A program made the translations under genes and the position numbers. A stretch of 64,000 nucleotides of DNA from Spirosoma arboris (GTDB lineage: Bacteria > Bacteroidota > Bacteroidia > Cytophagales > Spirosomataceae), in contig NZ_WPIN01000016.1 in the NCBI RefSeq assembly GCF_009754945.1, forward strand, positions 124,001-188,000, in the 5' to 3' direction. The notes under the pieces were generated by a model. The model did not search any database, was not told where the DNA came from, and saw nothing but the letters and a program-made list of their open reading frames with translations. This document shows, in pieces, positions 1-7,081 of the stretch (the stretch's first letter is position 1; the number at the start of each line of letters is the position of its first letter).

Positions 1-1
1 C

Positions 2-169
2 CTGGAGCAGGTTCAGGAGATGGGCTGTACTGATTTACAATATACAACTGATTTATATAACTCACCGTTAAATGGAATTCACATCGGTATAAAGACAAAA
101 TACGAACAATTGTTTTTTGACAAGGGGTTTACAATTAACTATTTACAATGCAAAATGGGTGTGATTTAA
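2..169 (+). CDS. 3' end of an unidentified protein (partial)
   Basis: An open frame enters from the left edge of the window and runs for 55 codons to a TAA stop. The visible tail includes EMGCTDLQYTTDLYNSPLNG and ends KMGVI. It has ordinary protein composition and its stop codon sits in the loop of a strong hairpin, as expected at the end of a real gene. I do not recognise the family; the start and most of the protein lie outside the window. It converges on the GAPDH gene. Confidence 0.55.
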   Translation: MEQVQEMGCTDLQYTTDLYNSPLNGIHIGIKTKYEQLFFDKGFTINYLQCKMGVI

Positions 170-186
170 CATAATCACACCCATTT
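153..186 (+). terminator. perfect 14-bp hairpin, probable bidirectional terminator
   Basis: AAATGGGTGTGATT (153-166) pairs perfectly with 173-186 around a 6-nt loop that contains the stop codon of the upstream partial gene. It lies between that gene and the convergent GAPDH gene, so it could serve both. There is no clean T-run, but the flanks are AT-rich. Confidence 0.6.
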
Positions 187-265
187 ACAATTATTCTCAA
201 TTTACATTCACCCTATACCTATTACTGAGTTTACAGTATTAAATATAAGCCCTCTATTTACATAC

Positions 266-1258
266 TTAAAACAACTTGGCAATTAAGTCGGCAACTCGGC
301 TAGAATAGCCATACTCATTATCGTACCAGCCAACAACTTTGGCCAGCGTCCCGTTTACAGCTGTTAATTTCGAATCGAAAATGCAGGAGTGGGGGTTGCC
401 AACGATGTCAATCGAAACGATTTCATCTGTTGTGTACTCTAAATAGCCTTTCAACGTCGTTTCAGAAGCCTGTTTAATGGCGTCGTTGATTTCCTGAACG
501 GTTGCTGCCTTTTTCAGAACAACAGTTAAATCAGTGAGAGAGCCATCTGGAGTTGGTACGCGCAATGCGTTTCCGTCCAGTTTCCCTTTTAACTGAGGAA
601 GAACCAGACCTACAGCTTTAGCAGCACCCGTCGATGTCGGAACAATTGATAAAGCGGCTGCCCGTGCCCGGCGTAGATCGGAGTGAGGAGCATCCTGAAG
701 GTTCTGATCGGCTGTGTAAGCATGGATGGTTGTCATGTAGCCTTTTTCGATGCCGAATACATCGTCCAGTACTTTCGCCATTGGGGCTAGGCAATTGGTT
801 GTGCAGGAAGCATTCGAGATGATCGTTTCGTCGCCGGTTAATGTATCGTCATTAACACCCAGAACAACTGTTGGAATATTTCCTTTAGCAGGAGCAGAGA
901 TGATTACTTTCTTGGCACCAGCTGTTAAGTGCTGACCTGCGCCAGCCTCGTCAACGAAACGACCGGTTGATTCCAGAACAACGTCGACCTGTAGTTCTTT
1001 CCAGGGAAGATTTTTTGGATCACGTTCAGCATAAGCATTGATCCGGGCTCCGTTTACTGTTAAGCTTTCGCTATCGGAGGAAACGCTGCCGGGAAATTTT
1101 CCGTGAACAGAATCATATTTTAGCAAATGGGCGAGTGTCGCATTGTCCGTTAGGTCATTGATTGCGACTATTTCGATGTTTTCTTTTTCCAGAAGCCGTC
1201 TGAACGATAATCGTCCGATACGACCGAAGCCATTAATAGCAACGCGTATTTTTTCCAT
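266..1258 (-). CDS. gap: glyceraldehyde-3-phosphate dehydrogenase, type I
   Basis: Catalyses the NAD-dependent oxidation and phosphorylation of glyceraldehyde 3-phosphate in glycolysis, in the cytoplasm as a tetramer. The product is 330 aa, the usual family length. Visible features are the nucleotide-binding NGFGRIGR at residues 9-16, the catalytic motif SNASCTTNC with Cys152, His179 in TTIHAYTADQ, and the C-terminal WYDNEYGYSSRV. I place the start at 1258 (MEKIRVAIN) rather than at an upstream in-frame ATG at 1291, because the upstream ATG falls inside a Bacteroidota-type -7 box and adds a non-homologous 11-residue extension. It is monocistronic, with a large unusual AT-rich region upstream. 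Confidence 0.97.
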   Translation of the reverse strand: MEKIRVAINGFGRIGRLSFRRLLEKENIEIVAINDLTDNATLAHLLKYDSVHGKFPGSVSSDSESLTVNGARINAYAERDPKNLPWKELQVDVVLESTGRFVDEAGAGQHLTAGAKKVIISAPAKGNIPTVVLGVNDDTLTGDETIISNASCTTNCLAPMAKVLDDVFGIEKGYMTTIHAYTADQNLQDAPHSDLRRARAAALSIVPTSTGAAKAVGLVLPQLKGKLDGNALRVPTPDGSLTDLTVVLKKAATVQEINDAIKQASETTLKGYLEYTTDEIVSIDIVGNPHSCIFDSKLTAVNGTLAKVVGWYDNEYGYSSRVADLIAKLF

Positions 1259-1288
1259 GTACAGTGAAAATTGGTTTGTTTTCGGGGT

Positions 1289-1296
1289 CAAATATA
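1289..1296 (-). promoter_or_regulatory. candidate -7 box of gap
   Basis: On the minus strand this reads TATATTTG, an exact match to the Bacteroidota -7 consensus TAnnTTTG. Transcription would begin near 1283, giving a leader of about 25 nt before the ATG at 1258. No convincing -33 TTG was found. Confidence 0.45.
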
Positions 1297-1380
1297 CTAA
1301 TTAAATATGCGTATCCGTATAAGAGGGTATTAGCTATAAAAATTTAGTATTTAGGAATTCCTATTTTAGTAAAGTAGTAT

Positions 1381-1456
1381 TTTTTAGCATAAATATTAGT
1401 AATATATTGGCATTCTACTAATTTGTTTTAGTATTTACTAATATTTATGCTAAAAA
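1381..1456. repeat. perfect 22-bp inverted repeat
   Basis: The 22 bases at 1381-1402 (ending TAGCATAAATATTAGTAA) are exactly reverse-complemented at 1435-1456, with a 32-nt spacer. Both arms carry the TTAGTA/TACTAA hexamer common in this gap. The long spacer and lack of a following T-run argue against a simple terminator. A dimeric or oligomeric operator, or a structured transcript upstream of gap, is more likely. Confidence 0.7.
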
Positions 1457-1908
1457 TAAGGTAATTATATTACTGTTGCTAAAAAACCAAGATGGTTTAC
1501 TAAATGTTTTTTCTATAACAATAGGAGGGAAGCATAGCTCTATAATTTCCAATGTTTAGTAATCTATTTCTTTGCTGAATAAACTAACCAATACTTAACA
1601 AATTCAATCTATCTATAACAACGCATAGCTTAGTTATTTTCCTTTATCTATTTACCCCCTTTATCCATGAATATTCTACCTATTTATTCATTAGCTGTTA
1701 TTAGTAAATATAATGCCCTAAGATAATGTTATTAATGCGCACGCTTCTATTACGGGGAGGACTAGCATAAACAATTTTACTTACCAAAGAACGTCTTAAA
1801 ACTAGCAAGGTTTCAGTATCAAGCATACAACACTATAGATAACTAATAGCACATTGTAAGGATGATATCATTGCTCAACAGCGCAGCATCTACATCATTT
1901 TGCGAGCG

Positions 1909-1943
1909 TGCTGTTAGGTACACTCATTATATACCTAACAGCA
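1909..1943. repeat. 12-bp hairpin in the gap-dapD intergenic region
   Basis: TGCTGTTAGGTA (1909-1920) and its exact reverse complement (1932-1943) are separated by 11 nt. There is no T-run on either side. It could be a small transcript structure or an operator. Confidence 0.5.
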
Positions 1944-2259
1944 TACTGCTTAATCTATATGCTTAACACTACCCACTCCAGCGACGCGGCTTGAATCTCT
2001 ACGGAATGGGTTGCTTTATTACAGATCCGATATAGGCTATATCTCTAATCCCAAAATCACACGATGTTTTTTAACTTCGACTACCAGATTTATTCAGCGA
2101 ATTCAAGGAGTATATAACGTAACAACCTTACAATCTCCAATGTGACTAACTCAAAGCTAACTTACTCTTTCAGATCAAAAAACATGCTTTTACACGGGCT
2201 ACAGACTTAGAACATAAATAATTTCGGCGCTTATATTACAAGTATACATGTCTTATTAT

Positions 2260-2267
2260 TACCTTTG
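2260..2267 (+). promoter_or_regulatory. weak candidate -7 box for dapD
   Basis: TACCTTTG fits TAnnTTTG and lies about 120 nt upstream of the dapD start. No -33 element is evident, so chance occurrence is quite possible. Confidence 0.25.
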
Positions 2268-2389
2268 AAAAACTAGAAAACAATACAACTATAATATTGA
2301 TGTACAACAATATAAAATTTGGCACTAATATATAAATATCTACTATTCAGCAAGTTATAGGACTATATATAAATCTTTACTTTACTTTC

Positions 2390-3205
2390 ATGACTAACAA
2401 AATTGAGGAAATTTGGGCCAACCGTGAGTTATTGGCCAACGATGAGTCTACTCAGATTATAAAAGAGGTAATTAATAAATTAGATAAGGGGGAACTCCGG
2501 GTAGCTACTCCACCTGCTACTGAAGATGGCGAATGGACAGTAAATGAATGGGTCAAAAAAGCAATTCTTCTCTATTTCGTCAGCCAACAAATGAAGGCAG
2601 AAGAAGTAGGCATCTTTACATTCAACGACAAGATTCCGCTAAAATCTAATTTTGCTGAAGCTAAAGTCAGAGCCGTTCCACCAGCCGTAGCACGATATGG
2701 TTCCTATCAAGCACCTGGCGTTATACTGATGCCTTCTTATGTTAACATTGGTGCGTACGTAGATGAGCGTACAATGGTGGATACCTGGGCAACAGTAGGA
2801 AGCTGCGCCCAGATTGGTAAAGATGTTCACCTAAGTGGGGGAGTAGGTATTGGCGGAGTTCTCGAACCACCACAAGCTGCCCCCGTTATTATTGAAGATG
2901 GGGCCTTTATTGGATCACGGTGTATTGTAGTAGAAGGAGCGCACATTGGTAAACGTGCTGTGTTAGGAGCGGGCGTTACTATTACGGGTTCGTCGAAGAT
3001 CATCGACGTAACGGGTGCTAAACCCGTCGAGTATAAAGGGTATGTGCCTGCTAACTCGGTTGTGATTCCAGGAAGTTATGCTAAACAATTTCCAGCAGGC
3101 GAATTCCACGTACCTTGTGCTATTATTATTGGCCAGCGTAAACCGTCTACAGATTTAAAAACATCGTTGAATGATGCGCTACGCGAAAACAACGTATCAG
3201 TTTAA
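2390..3205 (+). CDS. dapD: 2,3,4,5-tetrahydropyridine-2,6-dicarboxylate N-succinyltransferase
   Basis: Transfers succinyl from succinyl-CoA to tetrahydrodipicolinate in the succinylase branch of diaminopimelate and lysine synthesis, as a cytoplasmic trimer. The 271-residue length matches the family. An N-terminal helical region (to about residue 100) precedes a left-handed beta-helix of hexapeptide repeats (about 105-225), with the hallmark stretches MPSYVNIGAYVDERTMVDTW and GVGIGGVLEPPQAAPVIIED. The C-terminal strand carries CAIIIGQRK. The ATG at 2390 gives a normal N-terminus. A strong terminator follows, so the gene looks monocistronic. This organism therefore appears to use succinylated intermediates rather than the direct aminotransferase route. 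Confidence 0.97.
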   Translation: MTNKIEEIWANRELLANDESTQIIKEVINKLDKGELRVATPPATEDGEWTVNEWVKKAILLYFVSQQMKAEEVGIFTFNDKIPLKSNFAEAKVRAVPPAVARYGSYQAPGVILMPSYVNIGAYVDERTMVDTWATVGSCAQIGKDVHLSGGVGIGGVLEPPQAAPVIIEDGAFIGSRCIVVEGAHIGKRAVLGAGVTITGSSKIIDVTGAKPVEYKGYVPANSVVIPGSYAKQFPAGEFHVPCAIIIGQRKPSTDLKTSLNDALRENNVSV

Positions 3206-3290
3206 CTATTCACTATTGTATATTGGTGTAGTGTAAATAGAGTGATGTTAATATTGTTAATTTACAGTTTCCAGTAATTATATTATTAAA

Positions 3291-3336
3291 TTTACAAATC
3301 CGTATAAATTAATTTTGTACGGATTTTTTTTGTAAA
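3291..3336 (+). terminator. rho-independent terminator of dapD
   Basis: AAATCCGTA (3296-3304) pairs with TACGGATTT (3318-3326), followed by a run of eight T (3324-3331). Outer bases TTTACAAA and TTTGTAAA can extend the stem. Confidence 0.8.
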
Positions 3337-3435
3337 TTACATTATCAATATAAAACAGTAACCTGCTTTACATATATATTTGTAATATTATTATAGGTCA
3401 GTTTATTTCCGTAATTAAATTCCTATATACTAGCC

Positions 3436-3942
3436 ATGACGATAAATGACAAAATTAAACAGATTCTTATCGATAAGAATCTGACACCTTCTTACTTTGC
3501 CGATGAAATTGGTGTACAACGATCTAGCATTTCACATATTTTATCAGGACGAAATCGCCCTAGTTTTGACATTATTCAGAAAATTATCCGGCGTTTTCCT
3601 GAACTAGGCTACGAATGGATTATGGAAGAAGACAGTCAATCTGCTGGGCAATCTGTACCTTCGTCAGGTTATAACCGAGGAGTGGGGCGCCCAGCTCTTG
3701 ACCGTACAGATCGTTTTAATCCCGTTCAATCATCAAACCCGACCTATCCATCTCAGCAATCGGGCATTCGTAGTCAACGGAACGAAATTCCTCCAGCCAG
3801 CACACTCAGCCAAATCCCAATCGCCGAACCAAATTTCACTGAGCCAGCCTCCAATCTATCTCCATCAACCGAAAAGAAAGTCGAGCGTATTCTTATATTT
3901 TATACCGATGGGTCATTTAGAGAATATACACCAACGGCTTAA
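3436..3942 (+). CDS. XRE-family helix-turn-helix regulator with disordered linker
   Basis: A 168-residue cytoplasmic DNA-binding protein. Residues 1-60 form a Cro/CI-type HTH (YFADEIGVQRSSISHILSGR), a Pro/Ser/Gln-rich linker spans about 65-140, and a short conserved tail (KKVERILIFYTDGSFREY) closes the protein. This HTH-linker-tail layout is familiar from Bacteroidota regulators of unknown target; that is a family impression, not a search result. It is flanked by terminators on both sides, so it is its own transcription unit. The target cannot be told from sequence. Confidence 0.8.
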   Translation: MTINDKIKQILIDKNLTPSYFADEIGVQRSSISHILSGRNRPSFDIIQKIIRRFPELGYEWIMEEDSQSAGQSVPSSGYNRGVGRPALDRTDRFNPVQSSNPTYPSQQSGIRSQRNEIPPASTLSQIPIAEPNFTEPASNLSPSTEKKVERILIFYTDGSFREYTPTA

Positions 3943-3975
3943 CGATCGGTTGTTCAACATGCCTCTGTTTTTCTG

Positions 3976-4007
3976 ATCTTCTTTCAATTGGAAGAAGATT
4001 TTTTTTT
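3976..4007 (+). terminator. rho-independent terminator of the XRE gene
   Basis: ATCTTCTTTC (3976-3985) pairs with GGAAGAAGAT (3990-3999, one wobble) around AATT, followed by nine T. The next gene begins only 15 nt after the T-run. Confidence 0.85.
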
Positions 4008-4021
4008 ACTATCTTTATTGA

Positions 4022-4624
4022 GTGATTACTCAATCGACACCCTTCGACAAACAAGAAGCCATCTTATCAGCTGCATTAAGATTATTTGTAGAATATGGCT
4101 TTCATGGAACGCCCACTAGCAAAATTGCCAGTGAAGCGGGAGTTGCTCATGGCACCTTATTTCATTATTTTAAAACGAAAGACGAATTGGTCATTACCCT
4201 CTATAATTCCATAAACGCTAACTTTCGTGCTTATTTGTCTGAAAATGCAACACCCGCCACGAGTATTAAGGATCGCTTCAAAAACCTTTTTTATTATTCA
4301 GTACAATGGTCATTACAGTATAAAAATGAATTTTACTTCACTCAACAATTCCATTTCTCACCGCATTTTAAACAATTAGGTACAGAAGCAGAAGAGATGG
4401 GCCAGCAATCTTACTTACATAGGGCACTATATACTGAGGCTCTGCAAACCAATATTTTCAAACCCTTACCCATTGAACTAATAACCTCACTTTGTATGAG
4501 CCAACTGGTTGGTACTTATGAGTATCTAATCAACACTAACTTTCCGGATGACAAACAAGATGAAGTAATTGACAAAATCATTGAGTTAACCTGGGCAATG
4601 TTTACCCAACCTGAAGCAATCTAA
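4022..4624 (+). CDS. TetR/AcrR-family transcriptional regulator
   Basis: A 200-residue one-component regulator. The N-terminal HTH spans about residues 10-55 (ILSAALRLFVEYGFHGTPTS, then IASEAGVAHGTLFHYFKTKD), followed by an all-helical ligand domain that cannot be matched to a ligand. The start is GTG at 4022, directly after an in-frame TGA at 4019-4021, and no internal Met precedes the HTH, so GTG is almost certainly used. No neighbouring efflux or enzyme gene in the same orientation suggests a target. Its promoter must overlap the preceding terminator or lie further upstream. Confidence 0.88.
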   Translation: MITQSTPFDKQEAILSAALRLFVEYGFHGTPTSKIASEAGVAHGTLFHYFKTKDELVITLYNSINANFRAYLSENATPATSIKDRFKNLFYYSVQWSLQYKNEFYFTQQFHFSPHFKQLGTEAEEMGQQSYLHRALYTEALQTNIFKPLPIELITSLCMSQLVGTYEYLINTNFPDDKQDEVIDKIIELTWAMFTQPEAI

Positions 4625-4656
4625 TTGCTTGGATACATACTTAATGCTTGCTTTGC

Positions 4657-5096
4657 CTACTGCTTTTGGTAATAGATTCGGATCGTATCATACTCCGGAT
4701 TGAGATAAACTAAAGGCCCACTCGTTTGCATTGTAGTTGCATCTTGGCCAACCTCGAAAAAATACTTTATATAGACCGGTGGAATTTAGTACTGTCCAGG
4801 TAGCTTGTCAGCATAGTCTTTGATTCGATCTCTATATCATTGACACCGTTAGCCCAGTCGAAAAATAGGCGATTCTTTACTTTATGATCTTGATAGAAGG
4901 TAAGTGTGTCTGCCTCAGATTTACTTATTCTCAAAGTTTGTGTGTAGCCTGTTCCTTGTGGTGTCAGCGTTTGAGTGGGAGTAACCGTTTTTACCCACTG
5001 CCAGATACCGATTCGATTTTGTCTAAACAGGAAATAGGTCATAGCTGCCATTCCATTATCAACTTTTGGATTAGGACAACTCGTTAACAGAACCAT
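4657..5096 (-). pseudogene. frameshifted small lipoprotein
   Basis: The first frame (5096-4767) encodes 109 aa with a lipobox-like LLTSC very near its N-terminus and then stops. Immediately downstream a different frame continues with good coding character (VYIKYFFEVGQDATTMQTSG, then LVYLNPEYDTIRIYYQKQ) to a TAG at 4657-4659. The two segments join near 4780 if one frameshift is assumed, giving a lipoprotein of roughly 145 aa. The signal peptide is also too short as read, so the 5' end may be damaged too. Alternatives are a sequencing indel in an intact gene or two unrelated short genes. The family is unknown. Confidence 0.55.
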
Positions 5097-5285
5097 GCCA
5101 AGTCTGCCTTACCATGTCTTTTTAGCTTTTCACTGACAAAGACCTCTTTTGCAAAAAACTAGTTGGATTGACTGTATAATCTTCTTACTGAACTTGATTA
5201 AGATCTTCGGATGCAGATCAACTCTCGCAGGCTAAATCTTCCAGGTTTTTTGACTACGATTAGCCTATGAATAGTTTTTATACAC

Positions 5286-5325
5286 CCTAAAATGGCCTTT
5301 TTGAGCTTAAAAAGGCCATTTTAGG
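5286..5325. repeat. perfect 17-bp hairpin
   Basis: CCTAAAATGGCCTTTTT (5286-5302) is exactly complementary to 5309-5325 with a 6-nt loop. It may be a bidirectional terminator, but the nearest genes on either side end or start more than 150 nt away. It sits just left of the origin-like cluster. Confidence 0.7.
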
Positions 5326-5364
5326 ACTGAAACTAACCTAACTCCCTGTAAAGCAATACTTTAG

Positions 5365-5460
5365 TGTTCCACGTGGATAACATGTTGATAAGCCTGTGGA
5401 TTAGACCTATTCTTTTGTTGTATAATTTATATTATGTTAAGTAAAGTTTTTATTAAATAG
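5365..5460. other. origin-like cluster: three DnaA-type boxes, CACGTG palindrome and AT-rich stretch
   Basis: Three 9-mers each differ by one base from TGTGGATAA, the complement of the DnaA box TTATCCACA: CGTGGATAA (5372-5380), TGTTGATAA (5383-5391) and TGTGGATTA (5395-5403). They share orientation and are spaced 11 and 12 bp, so they lie on one face of the helix. The first overlaps TGTTCCACGTGGA (5365-5377), which resembles the left part of a ParB site. An AT-rich tract follows (5410-5460), suitable as an unwinding element. This is what a compact oriC or a DnaA-binding regulatory site looks like. Against it, gyrA and the TPR gene to the right would be transcribed towards a rightward-diverging origin, and dnaA is not nearby. 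Confidence 0.45.
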
Positions 5461-5487
5461 GGTCGGCATGGTAAACGCCGACCCTAT
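5457..5487 (-). terminator. terminator hairpin of the TPR gene
   Basis: ATAGGGTCGGC (5457-5467) pairs perfectly with GCCGACCCTAT (5477-5487) over a 9-nt loop, 6 nt beyond the stop codon of the minus-strand TPR gene. An AT-rich tract follows on the minus strand. Confidence 0.75.
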
Positions 5488-5492
5488 CCTTA

Positions 5493-6938
5493 TTATTTAC
5501 TCTCGATACAAACGATCTTCTTCTCTTCGTACTGCTTCAGAATATTTTCCGTATTCGTCAAATTTTCTGTCACCTCAGCTTCGTCTTTAATCGATTTTGC
5601 TTTCTGGAAGTATGGTAGCGACTGCTTGAATTTACCACAAACTTTACCATCCAGTTCTTTACCATTCTTATTGTACTCAGTCATGTCCATCTTATCCACC
5701 GCACGCTTCATCTCTACTGCACGGTTGAATATCCAGACCGCCATGTTAAAGTTGGCATCGAAGTTATTCGGATCAACAGCCAAAGCTTTGTCCAGATACT
5801 GTTTCTCTAAATTATAATTCTCCGTCTGCATCTGCTTGATGTCTGCTAACTTCTTCTCATTCGCAGCTGCTACAGATGCATTCGCTGCCGCTTCTTTAGC
5901 AGCTGCTTCTAACGTAGCCATTTCTCCTTTTTGCTCCGTTAGTCTTTTCTGCACATCTGCTAGCTGGCGTTTCAACTCCGCATTCTTAGGCGTCTTTTTG
6001 ATAGAAGCACTTAAGCGGGCTATTTCGCTATTGTAGGCATCGATTATACTCTTTGAATCGGCAAGTTGCTTAGCGGTATTGCCCCCTTTTTTCGTATCAC
6101 CTTCCAGTTTACGAACCTCTTCATCGCCTTTATGAGCAATGTTGTTATAAACGATAGACAGGTTCACCAGATTCTGAACATTGTTCGGATCTTTTTCAAC
6201 CATTTGCTTCATTCCCGAAATGGCTTCATCCATCCGGTTAGATGATAACATAATGTTGATCTTCTCATTCGCCAGATCTTTGTTGGCTGGAGCCAGCGCA
6301 ATACCTTTGTCCAATGTTGCCAACGCTTTATCAACTTCATTATCACCCCGATAGAGCATCGCCAATGAACCATAAATGGCCACATCTTTCCCACCACCAG
6401 CAATATATTTCTCTAGCTGCACTTTAGCTGTTGCATTATCTTTTACCTGCTGGGCAGCAATGGCTGAATAAAGTGGTGCTAACGTATCTTTAGGGTTAAT
6501 GTCCCCGGCCATAGACAACGACTTTATGGCATCGGCATAACTTTTAGCCTGGAACTTAGCTACGCCCTGCTGCATAAATGCACTATACAAACCTGGGCTC
6601 TTTAAGGCTTCTTCAGCTTCTTTTGCTAATTTACCAGGACCGCCTTTCTTATCCTTATCCAGTTCGATCACTTTCTTATAGGCTTCATAAGCGGTGGTTG
6701 CTGCGGCAGAGTCAATTTTCACATTGCCACTACTTGCAATTCCCTGATACGTTTTGGCCCGATCCATCCAGGTACTAGCCTTGGCAGATGCTTTCGCATC
6801 TGTAATATCCTTATCGCTTTTTTCCTTTTCCTTCTTAATAGCATCCGTAGCGGCAGCATCTGCGGCAGATGCACCTTGCTGTGCGCGTGCACCTACTGCC
6901 AGGCAACACGCGACGAGAATTACAAAAACTTGTTTCAT
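5493..6938 (-). CDS. secreted tetratricopeptide-repeat protein
   Basis: A 481-residue exported protein. A signal peptide (MKQVFVILVACCLAVGARAQ) with an AxA-like cleavage site begins it. An Ala/Lys-rich charged stretch (about 22-60), TPR units (for example KSYADAIKSLSMAGDINPKD and NEVDKALATLDKGIALAPAN), a long Ala/Lys/Glu coiled-coil-like segment (about 290-370) and a last TPR-like region follow. It probably acts as a periplasmic or envelope scaffold; no enzyme motif is visible. It lies directly downstream of gyrA on the same strand, but a large hairpin between them suggests separate transcripts. The exact role is unknown. Confidence 0.85.
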   Translation of the reverse strand: MKQVFVILVACCLAVGARAQQGASAADAAATDAIKKEKEKSDKDITDAKASAKASTWMDRAKTYQGIASSGNVKIDSAAATTAYEAYKKVIELDKDKKGGPGKLAKEAEEALKSPGLYSAFMQQGVAKFQAKSYADAIKSLSMAGDINPKDTLAPLYSAIAAQQVKDNATAKVQLEKYIAGGGKDVAIYGSLAMLYRGDNEVDKALATLDKGIALAPANKDLANEKINIMLSSNRMDEAISGMKQMVEKDPNNVQNLVNLSIVYNNIAHKGDEEVRKLEGDTKKGGNTAKQLADSKSIIDAYNSEIARLSASIKKTPKNAELKRQLADVQKRLTEQKGEMATLEAAAKEAAANASVAAANEKKLADIKQMQTENYNLEKQYLDKALAVDPNNFDANFNMAVWIFNRAVEMKRAVDKMDMTEYNKNGKELDGKVCGKFKQSLPYFQKAKSIKDEAEVTENLTNTENILKQYEEKKIVCIESK

Positions 6939-7017
6939 GTGTAAATCGGGGTTGTGTTATTATTTCAGAAACGAAATTACGGAATCTGTCTGTATAAGCA
7001 TGACCTGTTCTAAATTG

Positions 7018-7061
7018 TTTGAGCCGTCGGACTGATTATCAATCAATCCAGACGGCTCAAA
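7018..7061 (-). terminator. long imperfect hairpin after gyrA
   Basis: TTTGAGCCGTC (7018-7028) pairs with GACGGCTCAAA (7051-7061), and the inner bases continue the stem with small imperfections. It lies 20 nt beyond the gyrA stop and before the TPR gene, so it probably ends the gyrA transcript. Confidence 0.65.
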
Positions 7062-7081
7062 ATTAAAACAGGTCGATCTTT

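Larger units (their letters stand above)
1292..2389. other. 1.1-kb AT-rich intergenic region with repeated hexamers
   Basis: No convincing gene or structured RNA was seen in this gap between the divergent gap and dapD genes. It contains ten copies of TTAGTA or TACTAA between 1295 and 1706, a perfect 22-bp inverted repeat, a 12-bp hairpin and a possible dapD promoter box. The length is unusual for two housekeeping genes and suggests regulatory DNA, an unrecognised small RNA, or the remains of a lost gene. Confidence 0.6.

Noticed and set aside
5365..5380. True ParB (parS) site
   Set aside because: The left half matches TGTTNCACGTG, but the right half departs at three of the last five bases; no parAB genes are near. 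Kept only as part of the origin-like element.
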